Of a stretch of 64,000 bases of DNA, positions 44,330-54,375 are shown in pieces. Origin of the DNA: Xanthostigma xanthostigma (lineage: Eukaryota > Arthropoda > Insecta > Raphidioptera > Raphidiidae); NCBI GenBank assembly GCA_963575645.1, contig OY754469.1, positions 46,272,753 to 46,336,752 of the forward strand, in the 5' to 3' direction. The translations under genes were made by a program, and so were the position numbers. Numbering within the stretch: position 1 is the stretch's first letter; every line of letters starts with the position of its first letter. Below the pieces are notes generated by a model. The model saw nothing but the letters and a program-made list of their open reading frames with translations, did not search any database and was not told the DNA's origin.

Positions 44330-44720
44330 ACACTATTGGCGTCGGTCGGATGGCGGGACCTAGGGATCGAACCAAAATTTCTGGACGTTTCATAGCCTCC
44401 TAAGAAGTTTATAAGTGTACGGGCCATAACTTTCGAAGGAGTTAATTGATTTTAACAAAATTGGAACCACATATTGAAACCCAACACCGCACGAAGCCTA
44501 TTTAAAATGGGCCCAATCGGGCCACTTTAAGGAGTTTTACGGGTTGACAAATTTTTTGGGGCCCAAAAATACCGAAAAAAATCTCCGAATAGTTTCAAAA
44601 TTGAAATTAAACCCAATATTAAAGGTGAAAATGTGCTGCCAAAATTTTATTAAAATCGGCCTGACAGGACGGGACTTAAAATTTTATGAAAACGTATGTT
44701 TGTAGATATGGATTTACTTA
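44330..44720. repeat. Possible old repeat
   Basis: 44339-44360 shares GTCGGTCGGATGGCG with 26655-26670. The following text (AATTGATTTTAACAAAATTGG, AAAATCGGCCTGACAGGACG) has the style of LINE 3' regions. No boundaries. Confidence 0.3.
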
Positions 44721-46117
44721 GTGAAGGGTGAATTTATAATTTGATAAATTGGTAGTAATATTGAAATTAAGAAAAAAAAATATTTTTTAAGGGATGTATT
44801 AAGGGGTTAAAATATTTATTTTGTACAAAAACAAAAGGGTTAAGTTCACATAATAAAGCCACACTGCCTGCGGTGTAAGCAAATACACTATATTGTCGGC
44901 AGGGTATCGCACTGCGACCCAAATTTTTCTTTACATAATAATAATAGTAGGGTACCTCTGTAGGAGCTATAAGTGCCTGCAAGTTCAATTGTTTGTAGTA
45001 GAGAACATTTAAATTAAATTTGTTTTTGCAGTTTTATTATTTTCAGTTACAATTTTACAGTTGAATACAGGGGACTTGTAAGTGTTGGTAAATTACGAGT
45101 CAAGATAAAGTTGCAGAAAATCTTAATTGTTTACTTACAAATGAAGAAGTCGTGAAAAGTAAATAAATAATAGCAATCGTGATCTTATTCACAAAGTGAC
45201 GGCTATACTTGCACAACTGTAGTTTAGACAAGGGAAAAGTCGTTACTAATGTGATCACAGTGACTGTTATTCCAGTTACACAAAAATCACATAGTGAAAA
45301 ATCATCGTGACTTTACCACGCCGATCCCGACCGAGCAAACACTCGGTATAGAACGTTACGTCGGCTACTCGGTTGGAGCGGCCGTCGTGTTGCGGTGACA
45401 TGGAACAACATACTTTACTTTGGAACGTAGTTACCTCTTGTCAGATCACAGTGATCATTTGAGACGGCTGGTCCCAGGGACTTTTTCATCGAGAAGTTAT
45501 TTATTCCCCAACTCTATTATTGTTCCGTGTGTATAGCCAAATTTTGGTTATGCAATTATAACGAAAATAGACAATTTGTTTATAACAATTAATCGCCCTA
45601 GAAGTTTTCAATTCTCATAATTTTTGTTAAATCTACCTCTAATTCTCAATGATTTTTTCAGATTTTTCTAAGCGATCCTCTTGATAAACTGCGTCCTGAA
45701 ATATCTGCATATAATATGTTGTTTTCATTTGTGAATATTCATTTTCCAGTTCAAATAAATACTAGCAGTAAAACAGATGGCAAATATTTTTGTTTATAAA
45801 TATACCGGAATAAACTCACACTAACAAAAAAATAATTATTTAAAAAAAGAGTTCACAAATTTCAATCGACAATCAACATTTGAAATGTTATTTTTTCACT
45901 GAATAATATAATTTTCGATTGGTGTGTGAATTAATTTGTGTTGTGCGAGGGGTGAGATTTTGCGATTATTTATTGACAATAAAATTAATTATTCCAAAAA
46001 TACACACTGCGAAAAATAATATTCATTGACAAATTTATTATCACGACTAATTCTAGGATTGAATCTGAAGCCTACTGATTTAGCAATAATATATCTATTT
46101 ATGGGTTTCTTTTATGG
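44721..46117. other. No recognisable feature
   Basis: 45200-45440 is GC-richer and contains paired GTGATCACAGTGAC-like words in both orientations, perhaps an eroded MITE. The rest is unique. Confidence 0.35.
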
Positions 46118-46342
46118 CCATATTCACCGAACGTAGTTCCTAACGCCATCGATCGAATTTTTGGATGAACGTCAAAATATTCAACAAAGGAGCAAAGAGT
46201 ATAAGTGCAGTATATATTTATTCTCAAACTAATTATTCTACCTGATATTTTGCTTGGTACATTGAAAGTAAATTTGATTCTAACTAATAATTTTGTCACA
46301 AGATTAGTAGCTTCTATTTTTAATACTGTTCGGTGAATATGG
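46118..46342. mobile_element. MITE with CCATATTCACCGAAC TIRs
   Basis: Perfect 15-bp inverted ends CCATATTCACCGAAC (46118-46132) and GTTCGGTGAATATGG (46328-46342); 225 bp, non-coding. ATGG outside both ends could be part of a TSD or of the TIR. Confidence 0.65.
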
Positions 46343-46830
46343 ACATCAATAGGATCTTAGAGGATATTTTTGATCAGAAAACTGCGCTTAATCGATTGGT
46401 ACCATTAGGTACTATTCAACTTGGATCAGGAAAACGCATAAAAGCGCTTCGCGTAAAATTAATAAACTCGCACCGGTGTTCGACATTACATTATAGGACA
46501 GAGAAGTGAATATAATATTCTACGTATGTAGACGGAGGAATATACTGCAACTCATTGAGGTGATTAGTCATGAAAATGTCAAAATTAACTAGTTAATAGA
46601 TCAGTAATTTAGCTTTCACTGTGTGAAAGGGTTGCTGACGCGTACAGAATATAAATTGCAGCTCCGTTATGATGCGTGCGTGCCTTGTGCATGGTACATA
46701 ATGTGTGTGTGTCGTCTAGGTACACTATTATTCAAAAGTTTACTACGTTTAAGTTTTTAGGTCCTAACGTAGCCGAATAAAAAGTATCTTATACTTGTTT
46801 TGATACCAATTTGTAACGTCTTAAGCCTCT
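46343..46830. other. No recognisable feature
   Basis: Unique sequence, slightly GC-rich near 46650-46720. Confidence 0.35.
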
Positions 46831-47300
46831 TGTTAACGACAACGGATAACGGCCCGATTTTATTGACGGGCGACGGGCCGACGCGCAGTGTTCAATAGGT
46901 TAGTGTGGGGTGTTTGTTAACGCGACGGGCATGTAACCGTTGCAACAAAACTCAACGGATACCCGCACGTCGCCCCTCGGCGCGACGGCAGTGGGTCCGA
47001 TGCAGTGTACCACGTAATTTCATAGAAGTCTGTTGACGACGACAGATGTGCGCGCACGTTTTTACCTATGCCTACCTACCTTGTGCTGCTCATTGTGAAT
47101 ATGGAGTTTAAAATTGATATTGATATGAATTTATTAATTGGCCTTGTTCATAACAGGCCAGTGTTGGGACAGGACTTTAGAAAATTACAAAAATAAACAA
47201 GCAAGACATAACGTACTTGCACTTCTTCGCCCTTAAGTATAGAACTGATATCGATAACAACGGACGCGCTCACGTATTAAGCATTCATTAGCTTTTAGGG
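46831..47300 (+). repeat. GC-rich island with MADF-like micro-ORF
   Basis: 46840-47050 is one of the most GC-rich non-coding stretches of the window, with repeated CGACGGGC words. It is followed by a 31-codon ORF (47101-47196). GC-rich terminal region plus MADF start resembles a PIF/Harbinger second-gene fragment. Termini not resolved. Confidence 0.35.
47101..47196 (+). pseudogene. Truncated MADF-like N-terminus
   Basis: ATG at 47101 reads MEFKIDIDMNLLIGLVHNRP, VLGQDFRKLQK, stop. 'LLIGLV-x-N-R-P-V-L' is the first helix pattern of MADF domains (L-I-x-x-V-x-x-R-P-x-L-W/Y). Trp/Tyr is replaced by Gly and the domain stops after about 30 residues against the usual 80-90. Short, so chance is possible. 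Confidence 0.35.
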
Positions 47301-47985
47301 CAGCTGCAGATATATATGTACAAGAATCTAACAATCTTCCAAGATCAAGATCATTAAAAATGTTTTCTGATTTTAAAAATGCAGTATTTAATTTTCTAAT
47401 TGATGCAACGTTTTATTCTCTTTATGAATATTTTTGTACAATTTTATACTTTTTTTATATACTGTAATGACTTCTTCGATACCTCTGTCACGGTAATGAA
47501 TAAATATCTATTCTATTCTATTTACCAATCCCAAATCAAAATCAGATTTCACAAGTTCTCTTCAATTTTTATACTGCAATTTTAGAACATCCGATTTCGG
47601 TAGTGTATACAGTAGTGCTTTGCATACCGCTTTTACGTCTATGTTCTATAAAAGCTCTCTGTCCGTAGGTAGGCAAAGGCATATGCATTTTGCTCTCTTT
47701 CAAAATACATCATAACAATGCATAATGTACCTATGATACAGCGTATGAAACCAAGTTTTCTGCAAATCATTGTCTATTGTTGAAATGATTTTAAAAACAG
47801 TTGCCAGGAACGCGATCATTTATTTATAACAACCGCGCAGAGGTGGATTTAATAATTAAACGAGCTGAATTCTAAAAGGATTATTTGTGAATCCACCCAC
47901 GTTTGTATCTCATTACCTTCTAATGACTTCTAACGTTCAAAACAATATTTCGTTCTATACAAGTGTGTAGAATTGTTCCAAACCG
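47301..47985. other. No recognisable feature
   Basis: Unique AT-rich sequence. Confidence 0.35.
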
Positions 47986-48130
47986 GGATTTTAGATCGTG
48001 GTTCACTGTTTTTATCTGACGTTTCGGCTTCAACTGCGGTAGACATCATCAAAGATTGTGAGTGGCTTAGAAGGACACTTAGTTCGCTGTCACATCGCCT
48101 TTCAAAATGTCTACTGCAGCCTTCAAGTCC
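47986..48130 (-). mobile_element. Penelope-like family iii, copy 2
   Basis: Shares AGAAGGACACTT, the CTACCGCAGTTG core block and an ACCACG(A/G)...CCCGG(T/A) tail with 28850-29137. The hammerhead-like core is at 48016-48053 on the minus strand: TTGATGA, T, GTCTAC-CGCAGTT-GAAGCC, GAAACGTCAG, stem partly broken. Confidence 0.45.
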
Positions 48131-49042
48131 GGAAACCAAGAAACCATCAAGTATGGACCGGCACGACAAGCACAGCGTGGAAATTGTTCGTGATAAGGTA
48201 GCCATTTTATTTAACGGAGTAGCGAACATTAGACCAGCACCCGCAACCAGTAGCCAACAAAGATCTTCAGTGTGCTTGTAATGTGTCGTCAGTAAAACCG
48301 CACTAAAATCGCTGGGCAGTGGTTTGTGTTACTGGTCCATGCTCGATGAGTGTGCGCGGTCTTTAATTATGATATTCATTTTGGATATCGCGTTTTTTGA
48401 CATGCTGTCAAATTTCGTTAAAATAGGGTGGAACAACGGGATAAACAGACTCGAACGCTGAAGTTAAAACGGGACAACACTTCCATGGATTAAATAAACA
48501 GTTTCCAAGGCAAATCGCAAATCCAGTCCTGCTTGTTTACTCTCGCGGTTATGCATTATGATACAGCATTAATACGATGAAAGTTTATGTGGTGTATTCT
48601 TTGATCCACAGATAATAGATCGATATATAGGCACAGACAGACGGATAGCCACAGACAGAGTGATGTAGGTACGATATATTCAGTATTGTAATAATTGTAA
48701 TATAATTTGGTTCATGAGTCACTGCACACCATTGTGTCTGTACACTGCTGCTCTGTACCCGGTAATACATATGTGGGTCGTGCGGGTTGGAGAGGGTTTG
48801 GTGTTTGGGAGGCAAGAAGCATTTCATTACATTAATGAATGAGTTGGTTTAATGTTGACTGAGCCAAAGAGAGAATAGTGCTCCTGCTGGATGCTGATGG
48901 CGGAGGATGCATCGTTCTATCTATGTACACTAATATACAAGCCTATCAGTTTATGAAGAATGGGGAAACTATAAGAGAAGACTTTTGATTTCACGATGAC
49001 GGAAGGTTTGGTTAAGGATCAAGACATAAGCTTTGCTAGTGA
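48131..49042. other. No recognisable feature
   Basis: Unique sequence. 48140-48290 has an open plus frame without family resemblance. Confidence 0.4.
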
Positions 49043-49330
49043 CATTCTATTGGATCAACACTACTGAAGACATTTTTGATGTTCTTTTTGGCAAGCAGTG
49101 TAAAAATGAGCATTGACATATAGCAAGAATTAAAAAGTGATAAACAGACAAAGGAATTAACGGAATGATAACCAAGAGATGGTAAAAGGAACCAAGGAAG
49201 ACAAGAAAAGATGGAAATGACGATATAGAAAATATTGGCATCGTACTGCAAAAGACAGGAAAACTTTGAGAGATATGGGAAAGGCCTTTGCCCAACAGTG
49301 GGATGAAAAAGGCTATATTATTATTAGATA
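49043..49330 (+). pseudogene. LINE C-terminal tail fragment
   Basis: The plus strand, with a stop after RW, reads ...KEDKKRW, KxxYRKYWHRT, AKDRKTLRDMGKAFAQQW, DEKGYI. The 'A-K-D-R-x-x-x-R-x-M-x-x-A-F-A-Q-Q-W' ending, DNA GGCCTTTGCCCAACAGTGGG and following (TTA)n are the hallmark end of a very common insect LINE. 5'-truncated. CATTCTATTGGATCAACACT at 49043 is shared with 53371, so the left boundary is unclear. Confidence 0.72.
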
Positions 49331-50507
49331 TTATCTATATATTTAAAACACAAGCCCTATTTCTCTAGCCAATCCGCCAGCCATCCCTACTAAACCGATT
49401 GACACAATTTTTTTTTTAAACTGAAGCCTTTAGTCCACAGATGTGTTACCACTATTTTAACTCTTTTTTTTGTGAAATTTCGTTAAAATGGTTGATTTCA
49501 AGCGATAATAGTAAAAAAATACGAGGGGGATGCGGAGTGAAGAGGACCGTAAACAGAGAAACAGAGATACATGCGTGTGAGAGAAATGCAAATATGTACG
49601 TATGTCCGAGATTATGCAAACAGTTTGACAAGTCCACTTTGACAATTGAAGTATAGAAGTGGAGAAAGAAAAGTAATGCTTTAAATTCAAGGAATTAAGT
49701 GCTACGTTGCTATAACCGAAAAGTCGTTACAATCGAGGTCGTTATGAATTAAATCCACTGTAGTTTGTAACAATTAAGCACATTACGAATTTGTTTTTGT
49801 TTTTGGTAAAATAATTATACAGAAAAATATCTTTAAATATATATGACTGTAAATCGTTCACAAGCAATACATCTACAACAGTATATCGTTACCTACTAAC
49901 CAATAAAGTTAAGTGTTTTTATATACCTTCGCGCGTTAAAAAGATATCAGGTTAACAAAAGACTGTTAAAGAGTACATGTAATTTAGTCATCTGAAACCA
50001 AAACAGCTTGACTGATGTTAACAGAAAGATCGTTCAATGACGAAAAATTTAAATTAATAATATCACATTTAACGAAATACCGACAAATAAATAATTTTTT
50101 TTTTACTATAAGTTTTAACGTTTTCGAGTTTGCAGTGGTATTTTATAAGTTTATGATTTGGAAAATTGGTTGAAAATAGATAACAGATTTTTGTTTTTTA
50201 TACGTTCGGTTTCACTTTGGGAAACTTTGCTTCAGCGAACTTTACTTGACGTGTTTCTATAAGTGTTTCGTTTTACACGGAACACAAAAAAATTTTTTAT
50301 TTATGTGATGTATTAAATTGTGCAGCCCTACAATTATGTAATTATCTTGTAAGTTACCTAATACTTTAAGAATATTTTTTGTACAATTGCAATGTAAAAA
50401 TTTATATTAATAATGTTCTGTGTTTCATCGAGTAAAGATTAATTATTTCAAATTAAATACCTACTAAATTATATTATTTATAAGAAAGAACATTAAAATT
50501 TACGTGA
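49331..50507. other. No recognisable feature
   Basis: AT-rich unique sequence; short overlapping frames at 49440-49690 look random. Confidence 0.4.
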
Positions 50508-50636
50508 ATTTGACTCTATTCAATAAATAGAGTAACTGTGATCCATTGAAGTTAATGATAGGTATTTGGAAAAATTCCGAGGCATAAGGATCGAAAATGA
50601 AGCAATACTGATTTTTTTTTAAACTTGCATTTAATA

Positions 50637-50669
50637 CTGACGTTTCGATACGTTTTGTATCATCTTCAG
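50637..50669 (-). ncRNA. Hammerhead-ribozyme-like core, family ii
   Basis: Minus strand: CTGAAGA, T, GATAC-AAAAC-GTATC, GAAACGTCAG. Perfect stem. Ends GUC where the 18.6-kb copy has GUU; both satisfy NUH. Confidence 0.5.
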
Positions 50670-51309
50670 AGTTTTCAAATGCTGTCACATATTATCAGTA
50701 TAAATAGAATGACAGATACATAGACAAAAATTAAAAAACATAAAATATTTCTTTATCTTTTAAGGAATCCAAAAAATATTGTTGAAATACCGTAATGACA
50801 TGCATTCGTGTTTTTGCACAACCCTATCGGTTATTCAGTGGCAGGTCACCACCCCATTCAAGCAATGTGTTCGTAGTGTGATGCGTAATACGTGTAGATA
50901 CACCCTCTATTGATGGATGATGGATCGACGGTCTGTTCGATTCTATGTGCCTATATGTTACTCTAATGTTGAAAGTTACATGTTCTGTGTTGAGGTTATA
51001 TTTCTGATTAGTGTCTCAATTCTGACTTCTAAAATCCAGAAAATTATCTCTGACCTCTGACAAGATATATTTACAGACACTTTTTGTTAAATGTCGTTTT
51101 CGGCATTGCATATGAAACAGAATTTTTATAAGATTCAAATCAATAAATAAATATTCGTGAAATAATAATAATAATGATGAGTATTTGGAAAGAATTCCGT
51201 GGCATAAGGATCGAAAATGAAGCAATTAACAATTAACAAGTTGAGTGACACCATGTTCTCAATCCATCAACAACAATATACTGATAACATGTGACAGCAT
51301 TTGAACACT

Positions 51310-51342
51310 CTGAAGATGATACAAAACGTATCGAAACGTTAG
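51310..51342 (+). ncRNA. Hammerhead-ribozyme-like core, family ii
   Basis: Plus strand: CTGAAGA, T, GATAC-AAAAC-GTATC, GAAACGTTAG, identical to the 18.6-kb core. It lies between the arms of the 51.2-kb snapback. Confidence 0.5.
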
Positions 51343-51475
51343 TATTAAATGCAAGTTTAAAAAAATCTCAGTATTGCTTCATTTTCGATCCTTATACCAC
51401 GGAATTCTTTCCAAATACTCATCATTAACTTCAATGGATCACAGTTACTCTATTCATTGAATAGAGTCAATCTTC

Positions 51476-51519
51476 AAATAATAATAATGCGTTTAACGTC
51501 CACTTCTCGACTTTATGTC
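51476..51519 (-). mobile_element. LINE/SINE tail, second copy
   Basis: ATAATAATGCGTTTAACGTC, CACTTCTCGACTTTATGTC; same tail as 49-91 with two substitutions. No TSD identified here. Confidence 0.55.
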
Positions 51520-51649
51520 ATAACAGACGCCATTCGCACAATTACTATTTTCCATCCATTACACTTCCCGTTATTTACTACATTTTTTAAACTTCCACTT
51601 AATTAATAGCAATGGACGAATGAAGGAATTTTAAGACATTAAGATAAGG

Positions 51650-51890
51650 TAAGCAAATTTTGAGCATAGGAGTTTGACAGGTAAAATCGGCCACGGCCTT
51701 GAATAAGGAACCGTCTAGATATTTATCTGGAATGATTGAGATAAACCTTAACAAGATGGCCGGTACAGGAATTACCGTTCCTCGGCGAGAGGCAACAGGA
51801 AAAATTCTCAGCCACATCTGCCCGCGCCGGGATTCGTACCCGGTACCTCCTGAATGAGAGTCTAGTGATCTCACCACCCCGCTCACGATA
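51650..51890 (-). mobile_element. tRNA-derived SINE
   Basis: The minus-strand head GAGCGGGGTGGTGAGATCAC, TAGACTCTCATTCAGGAGGT, ACCGGGTACGAATCCCGGCG has an A-box-like segment and a B box (GGTACGAATCC). The body TTTTTCCTGTTGCCTCTCGC ... CAAGGCCGTGGCCGATTTTA follows. The anticodon stem is imperfect. About 240 bp with pol III promoter elements is SINE-like; family name unknown. Confidence 0.6.
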
Positions 51891-51902
51891 TAGATTTTAA
51901 GT

Positions 51903-52162
51903 ATATAGATCAGGGGCGGCAAATCTTTTGATCGGCGGGCCACATAGCTGATGAAGAAAATTCGACCGCGGGCCAAATATTTGCAGAGCAAAAAAAGAAA
52001 TCCTCACATTCTATTTCCGCATTTGGAGAGCAAAAAAAAAAGATTTTCGTCTGTTCTGGCGCCCTTGCTATTTCTTTACTATTTTTCTAAAATTTATAAA
52101 ATGCTTCACGGGCCGGACAAAATTGTGCTGCGGGCCGCCATTTGGCCAGGCCCGATATAGAT
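51903..52162. mobile_element. hAT MITE CAGGGGCGGC beside the exon
   Basis: A 244-bp unit (51911-52154) with CAGGGGCGGCAAATC and ...TTTGGCCAGGCCCG ends and a perfect 8-bp duplication ATATAGAT (51903-51910, 52155-52162). Subterminal CGGGCC words are typical of hAT. Its edge is about 31 bp from the exon at 52194, inside the intron just after the exon's donor. Confidence 0.9.
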
Positions 52163-52193
52163 TATAATAATAATTTCAAAAATTCAGACTCAC

Positions 52194-52475
52194 CGTTATG
52201 AACTAGAAGAGTGGAATCTCTGGCCAGGGCCAATTCAGAATCCGTTAGTGTGGCGTCCGATGCGTTTTCTGACGTCGGTGTGTCGCTGAGTCCAGCGCCG
52301 GTCGGCGCTTGCTGATAGAGGGGATGTTGATACGTATGATCACTACCACCGCCGCTACCGCCGCGGTGGTACTGCTGATTACGTGGCCTCCGCTGTCTGG
52401 CCGGTGAACCGCTATCTACGTCTTCGCCCTCGGAACCGCTTAAACTGTACGCCCCATACACACGACCTCCTTTAC
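52194..52475 (-). CDS. Internal coding exon, teneurin-like cytoplasmic region
   Basis: The only convincing host exon. On the minus strand the acceptor ...ATTGTTGCAG precedes the exon (first base 52475) and the donor GTGAGT follows it (52193-52188). 282 nt encode 93 full codons with phase 1 at both ends, so skipping keeps frame. The peptide has KGGRVYGAYSLSGSEGEDVD near the start, an Arg-rich RQRRPRNQQ, a Gly/Ser stretch, then LSDTPTSENASDATLTDSE and LARDSTLLVHN. Low-complexity, polar, no TM or signal. 'YSLS-G-S-acidic' followed by 'SENxxxxTLTDS' mirrors the order in vertebrate teneurin intracellular domains (YSLSTGSD..., RENSALTLTDS), from memory. It could instead be another cytoplasmic low-complexity region. 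GC content is far above its surroundings. Neighbouring exons are not in the window. Confidence 0.6.
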
Positions 52476-52480
52476 CTGCA
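52470..52480 (-). promoter_or_regulatory. Acceptor that recreates a donor (recursive-splice-like)
   Basis: Minus strand reads TGCAG|GTAAAG: the intron ends in AG and the exon opens with GTAAAG, close to the donor consensus GTAAGT. Recursive splice sites of long insect introns have this AG|GT form. The upstream pyrimidine tract is weak, so this is suggestive only. Confidence 0.4.
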
Positions 52481-52961
52481 ACAATTGATTTACTCATTTC
52501 TAAACATTGATAAAAAACATGAAATTCCGTTAAACCACTTATTAAACCCAAATTAAGTAATGTAAGGCTAGTCAAGAAGTGAGATTTTATGAGAAAAATA
52601 GATCCAAGTCTAATATTATTCGATTCGGAAAAATATTGCGAAAAGGTTTTTTTATTTTTTTTCGCCGACAAAAATTACATTTGTTATTAACAAAAAACGA
52701 AAAGACGAAAGAAAGCCCTTCAGATTTTTGGCAATTACTCAAAAACTATAAGCGATAGCGGAAAATAAAAAAAAAAGATTCTTAAAGAAGAGAAAATTTC
52801 CAATAATAAAATCCCACTCCCGGAATTCTATCTCTTAATCTCTATTATTTATAGTTTTAATTTAACGTTGAAAATAGGGTTCCACGCGGTCGTTACAGCT
52901 CGAGCGCAACGCCCTGTTGAGAGAGAACACTGTACAAAACATAAAATAATTTTTAATAATC
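52476..52961. other. Intronic sequence, nothing recognised
   Basis: AT-rich upstream flank of the exon. Confidence 0.4.
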
Positions 52962-53258
52962 AAATCTTTGATTAACGTCTGATTAGAACTCTTCAATAAA
53001 TAAAATTATCGACCAATTTTTCAGACAATATATTAACAAAAAAATATATAATTAATACATTAACGTTTCAATCCGGATTTGGACCTTCTTCAGAACTGAT
53101 CTAAAAAATATAAAAAATAATTAATATTTAAATTCTAATTAGCTTTTTATAAAATCTTTCAAAATTATTAATGATTATCAAAATAATGAAATTTAAACGT
53201 TAATGTATTAATTATATATTTTTTTGTTATATATTGTCTGAAAAATTGGTCGATAATT
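52962..53258 (-). mobile_element. Penelope-like family i, long snapback
   Basis: Begins AAATCTTTGATTAACGTCTG; arms AATTATCGACCAATTTTTCA...ACATTAACGTTT (52997-53068) and inverse (53195-53258). The core CTGAAGA, A, GGTCC-AAATCC-GGATT, GAAACGTTA is on the minus strand at 53061-53093. Confidence 0.6.
53061..53093 (-). ncRNA. Hammerhead-ribozyme-like core, family i
   Basis: Minus strand: CTGAAGA, A, GGTCC...GGATT, GAAACGTTA. The two stem changes relative to the 61.7-kb copy give G-U pairs, so pairing is retained as RNA. Confidence 0.5.
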
Positions 53259-53393
53259 AAGCTTGAGGCCCTGAAGATGAAAATAAATTTTTCGAAACGT
53301 TGGCCACTAGCGAAACATTGGTAAAGCTTATTTATTTATGATTCTCAACCAAAACCATCCTTCATCGTAACATTCTATTGGATCAACACTACT
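53259..53393 (+). mobile_element. Penelope-like family v fragment
   Basis: AAGCTTGAGGCCCTGAAGAT ... ATTGGTAAAGCTTATTTATT. The hammerhead-like core is at 53271-53303. AAGCTT...AAGCTT bracket it as short inverted words. It is joined directly to the family-i copy. Confidence 0.45.
53271..53303 (+). ncRNA. Hammerhead-ribozyme-like core, family v
   Basis: CTGAAGA, T, GAAAA-TAAAT-TTTTC (perfect 5-bp stem), GAAACGTTGG. Confidence 0.5.
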
Positions 53394-54375
53394 TTATGCT
53401 GAAGATAATATATACTTAACATGATCACGTTATAAAAGTTTTCAAAAATTGTTAAATTTGTTTATTATTATTTTTTGTTAACTTTAAAAAATTTTAACAA
53501 AATTTTGATTGCTATTTTAAGTAACAGATTTATGTTTCTAGTCAAACTCAATATTAGATAAACACGCAATTTTTCTCATCGGGTCAAAGGCACGCAGAAA
53601 ATGTATAAGTCCAAAAAGAACACCCACTAATCGGAAAAAAAGTAATTTAACAAAAGAGAAGCGAATTTCTAAAATATTATTTAGTCCCAGCCTGTATACA
53701 CACATATGTACCAGCGAGTTCTAGTGCTCAGTGAAGCGTCACCTGGAGTTGCCTGAACGCCGTTCTCAAGCCATGTGCTGTCTTGTCTGTCTGTCTATCT
53801 ATCTGTATGTGTGTATTATATATAAACGCGAGTCTGGGTTACGTGAAGGCGGGAGAGAAGACTATATGCGGCAGCCTCTCCTGCTTGCCTGATTGCGTGG
53901 TTCGTTTAGCAATACCTTGACGTTGCGGAAATCGAGGATTTATCTTACCGAAGGCTCGATAACGTGCCTATATCTCCATTGGGAAGATGTGCATAGGCGG
54001 AACTTTGCAGCTTAAGTCACCGTATAATTAAATTGGATTAGGTGTACTTCTGGATTTGGGGACCGATTAAAACTCTCTAAAAAATATTCAGTAAGCACAG
54101 ACTTGGAAAATTATGCACGGTTTAAGTCACCGTATAATTAAATTGGATTAGACATACTTGTGACGTGTGAACAATTAAAAGTTTGCACAAATAGCACTGC
54201 ACACTTTTACTGTAATCAGATTTTTATTAAACTGCACGAGAACATTTTATAAGAAATATAATCGAGATTTTAATATAACAATGTTTTACCTAATTTACAC
54301 TATTAAATTATTGATGTATCACGATTGCGTTTCTAACCTATATAAAATCTAAGTAAATGTATTGGGTTCCTTTAA
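53394..54375. other. Unassigned, contains a 30-bp direct repeat
   Basis: 53700-53960 is moderately GC-rich with TCTGTCTGTCTATCTATC; no exon recognised. The direct repeat at 54012/54122 is listed separately. Confidence 0.35.
54012..54151. repeat. Direct 30-bp repeat, 110-bp period
   Basis: TTAAGTCACCGTATAATTAA-ATTGGATTAG occurs at 54012-54041 and 54122-54151 with no mismatch. The sequence between is unrelated, so this is either an insertion with an unusually long duplication or an incomplete tandem duplication. Confidence 0.75.

Larger units (their letters stand above)
50508..51470. mobile_element. Penelope-like family ii, facing copies
   Basis: 50513-50625 (ACTCTATTCAATAAATAGAG, TAACTGTGATCCATTGAAGT, GCATAAGGATCGAAAATGAA) is inverted at 51362-51468. 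A complete snapback unit lies at 51177-51426: arms GATGAGTATTTGGAAAGAAT.../inverse with the core between. Cores: 50637-50669 (minus) and 51310-51342 (plus). The centre (50700-51170) has no RT motif that I can read. Confidence 0.6.

Noticed and set aside
47930-48281. Overlapping 99- and 102-codon frames on opposite strands
   Set aside because: They span the family-iii Penelope-like remnant; mutual antisense overlap and no motifs.
51599-51991. 130-codon minus-strand frame
   Set aside because: It runs across a SINE and into a hAT MITE, two unrelated repeats, so it cannot be a conserved gene.
52162-52671. 169-codon minus-strand frame as a whole gene
   Set aside because: Only 52194-52475 is GC-rich and splice-bounded; the flanking residues are translated intron (Lys/Phe/Leu-rich).
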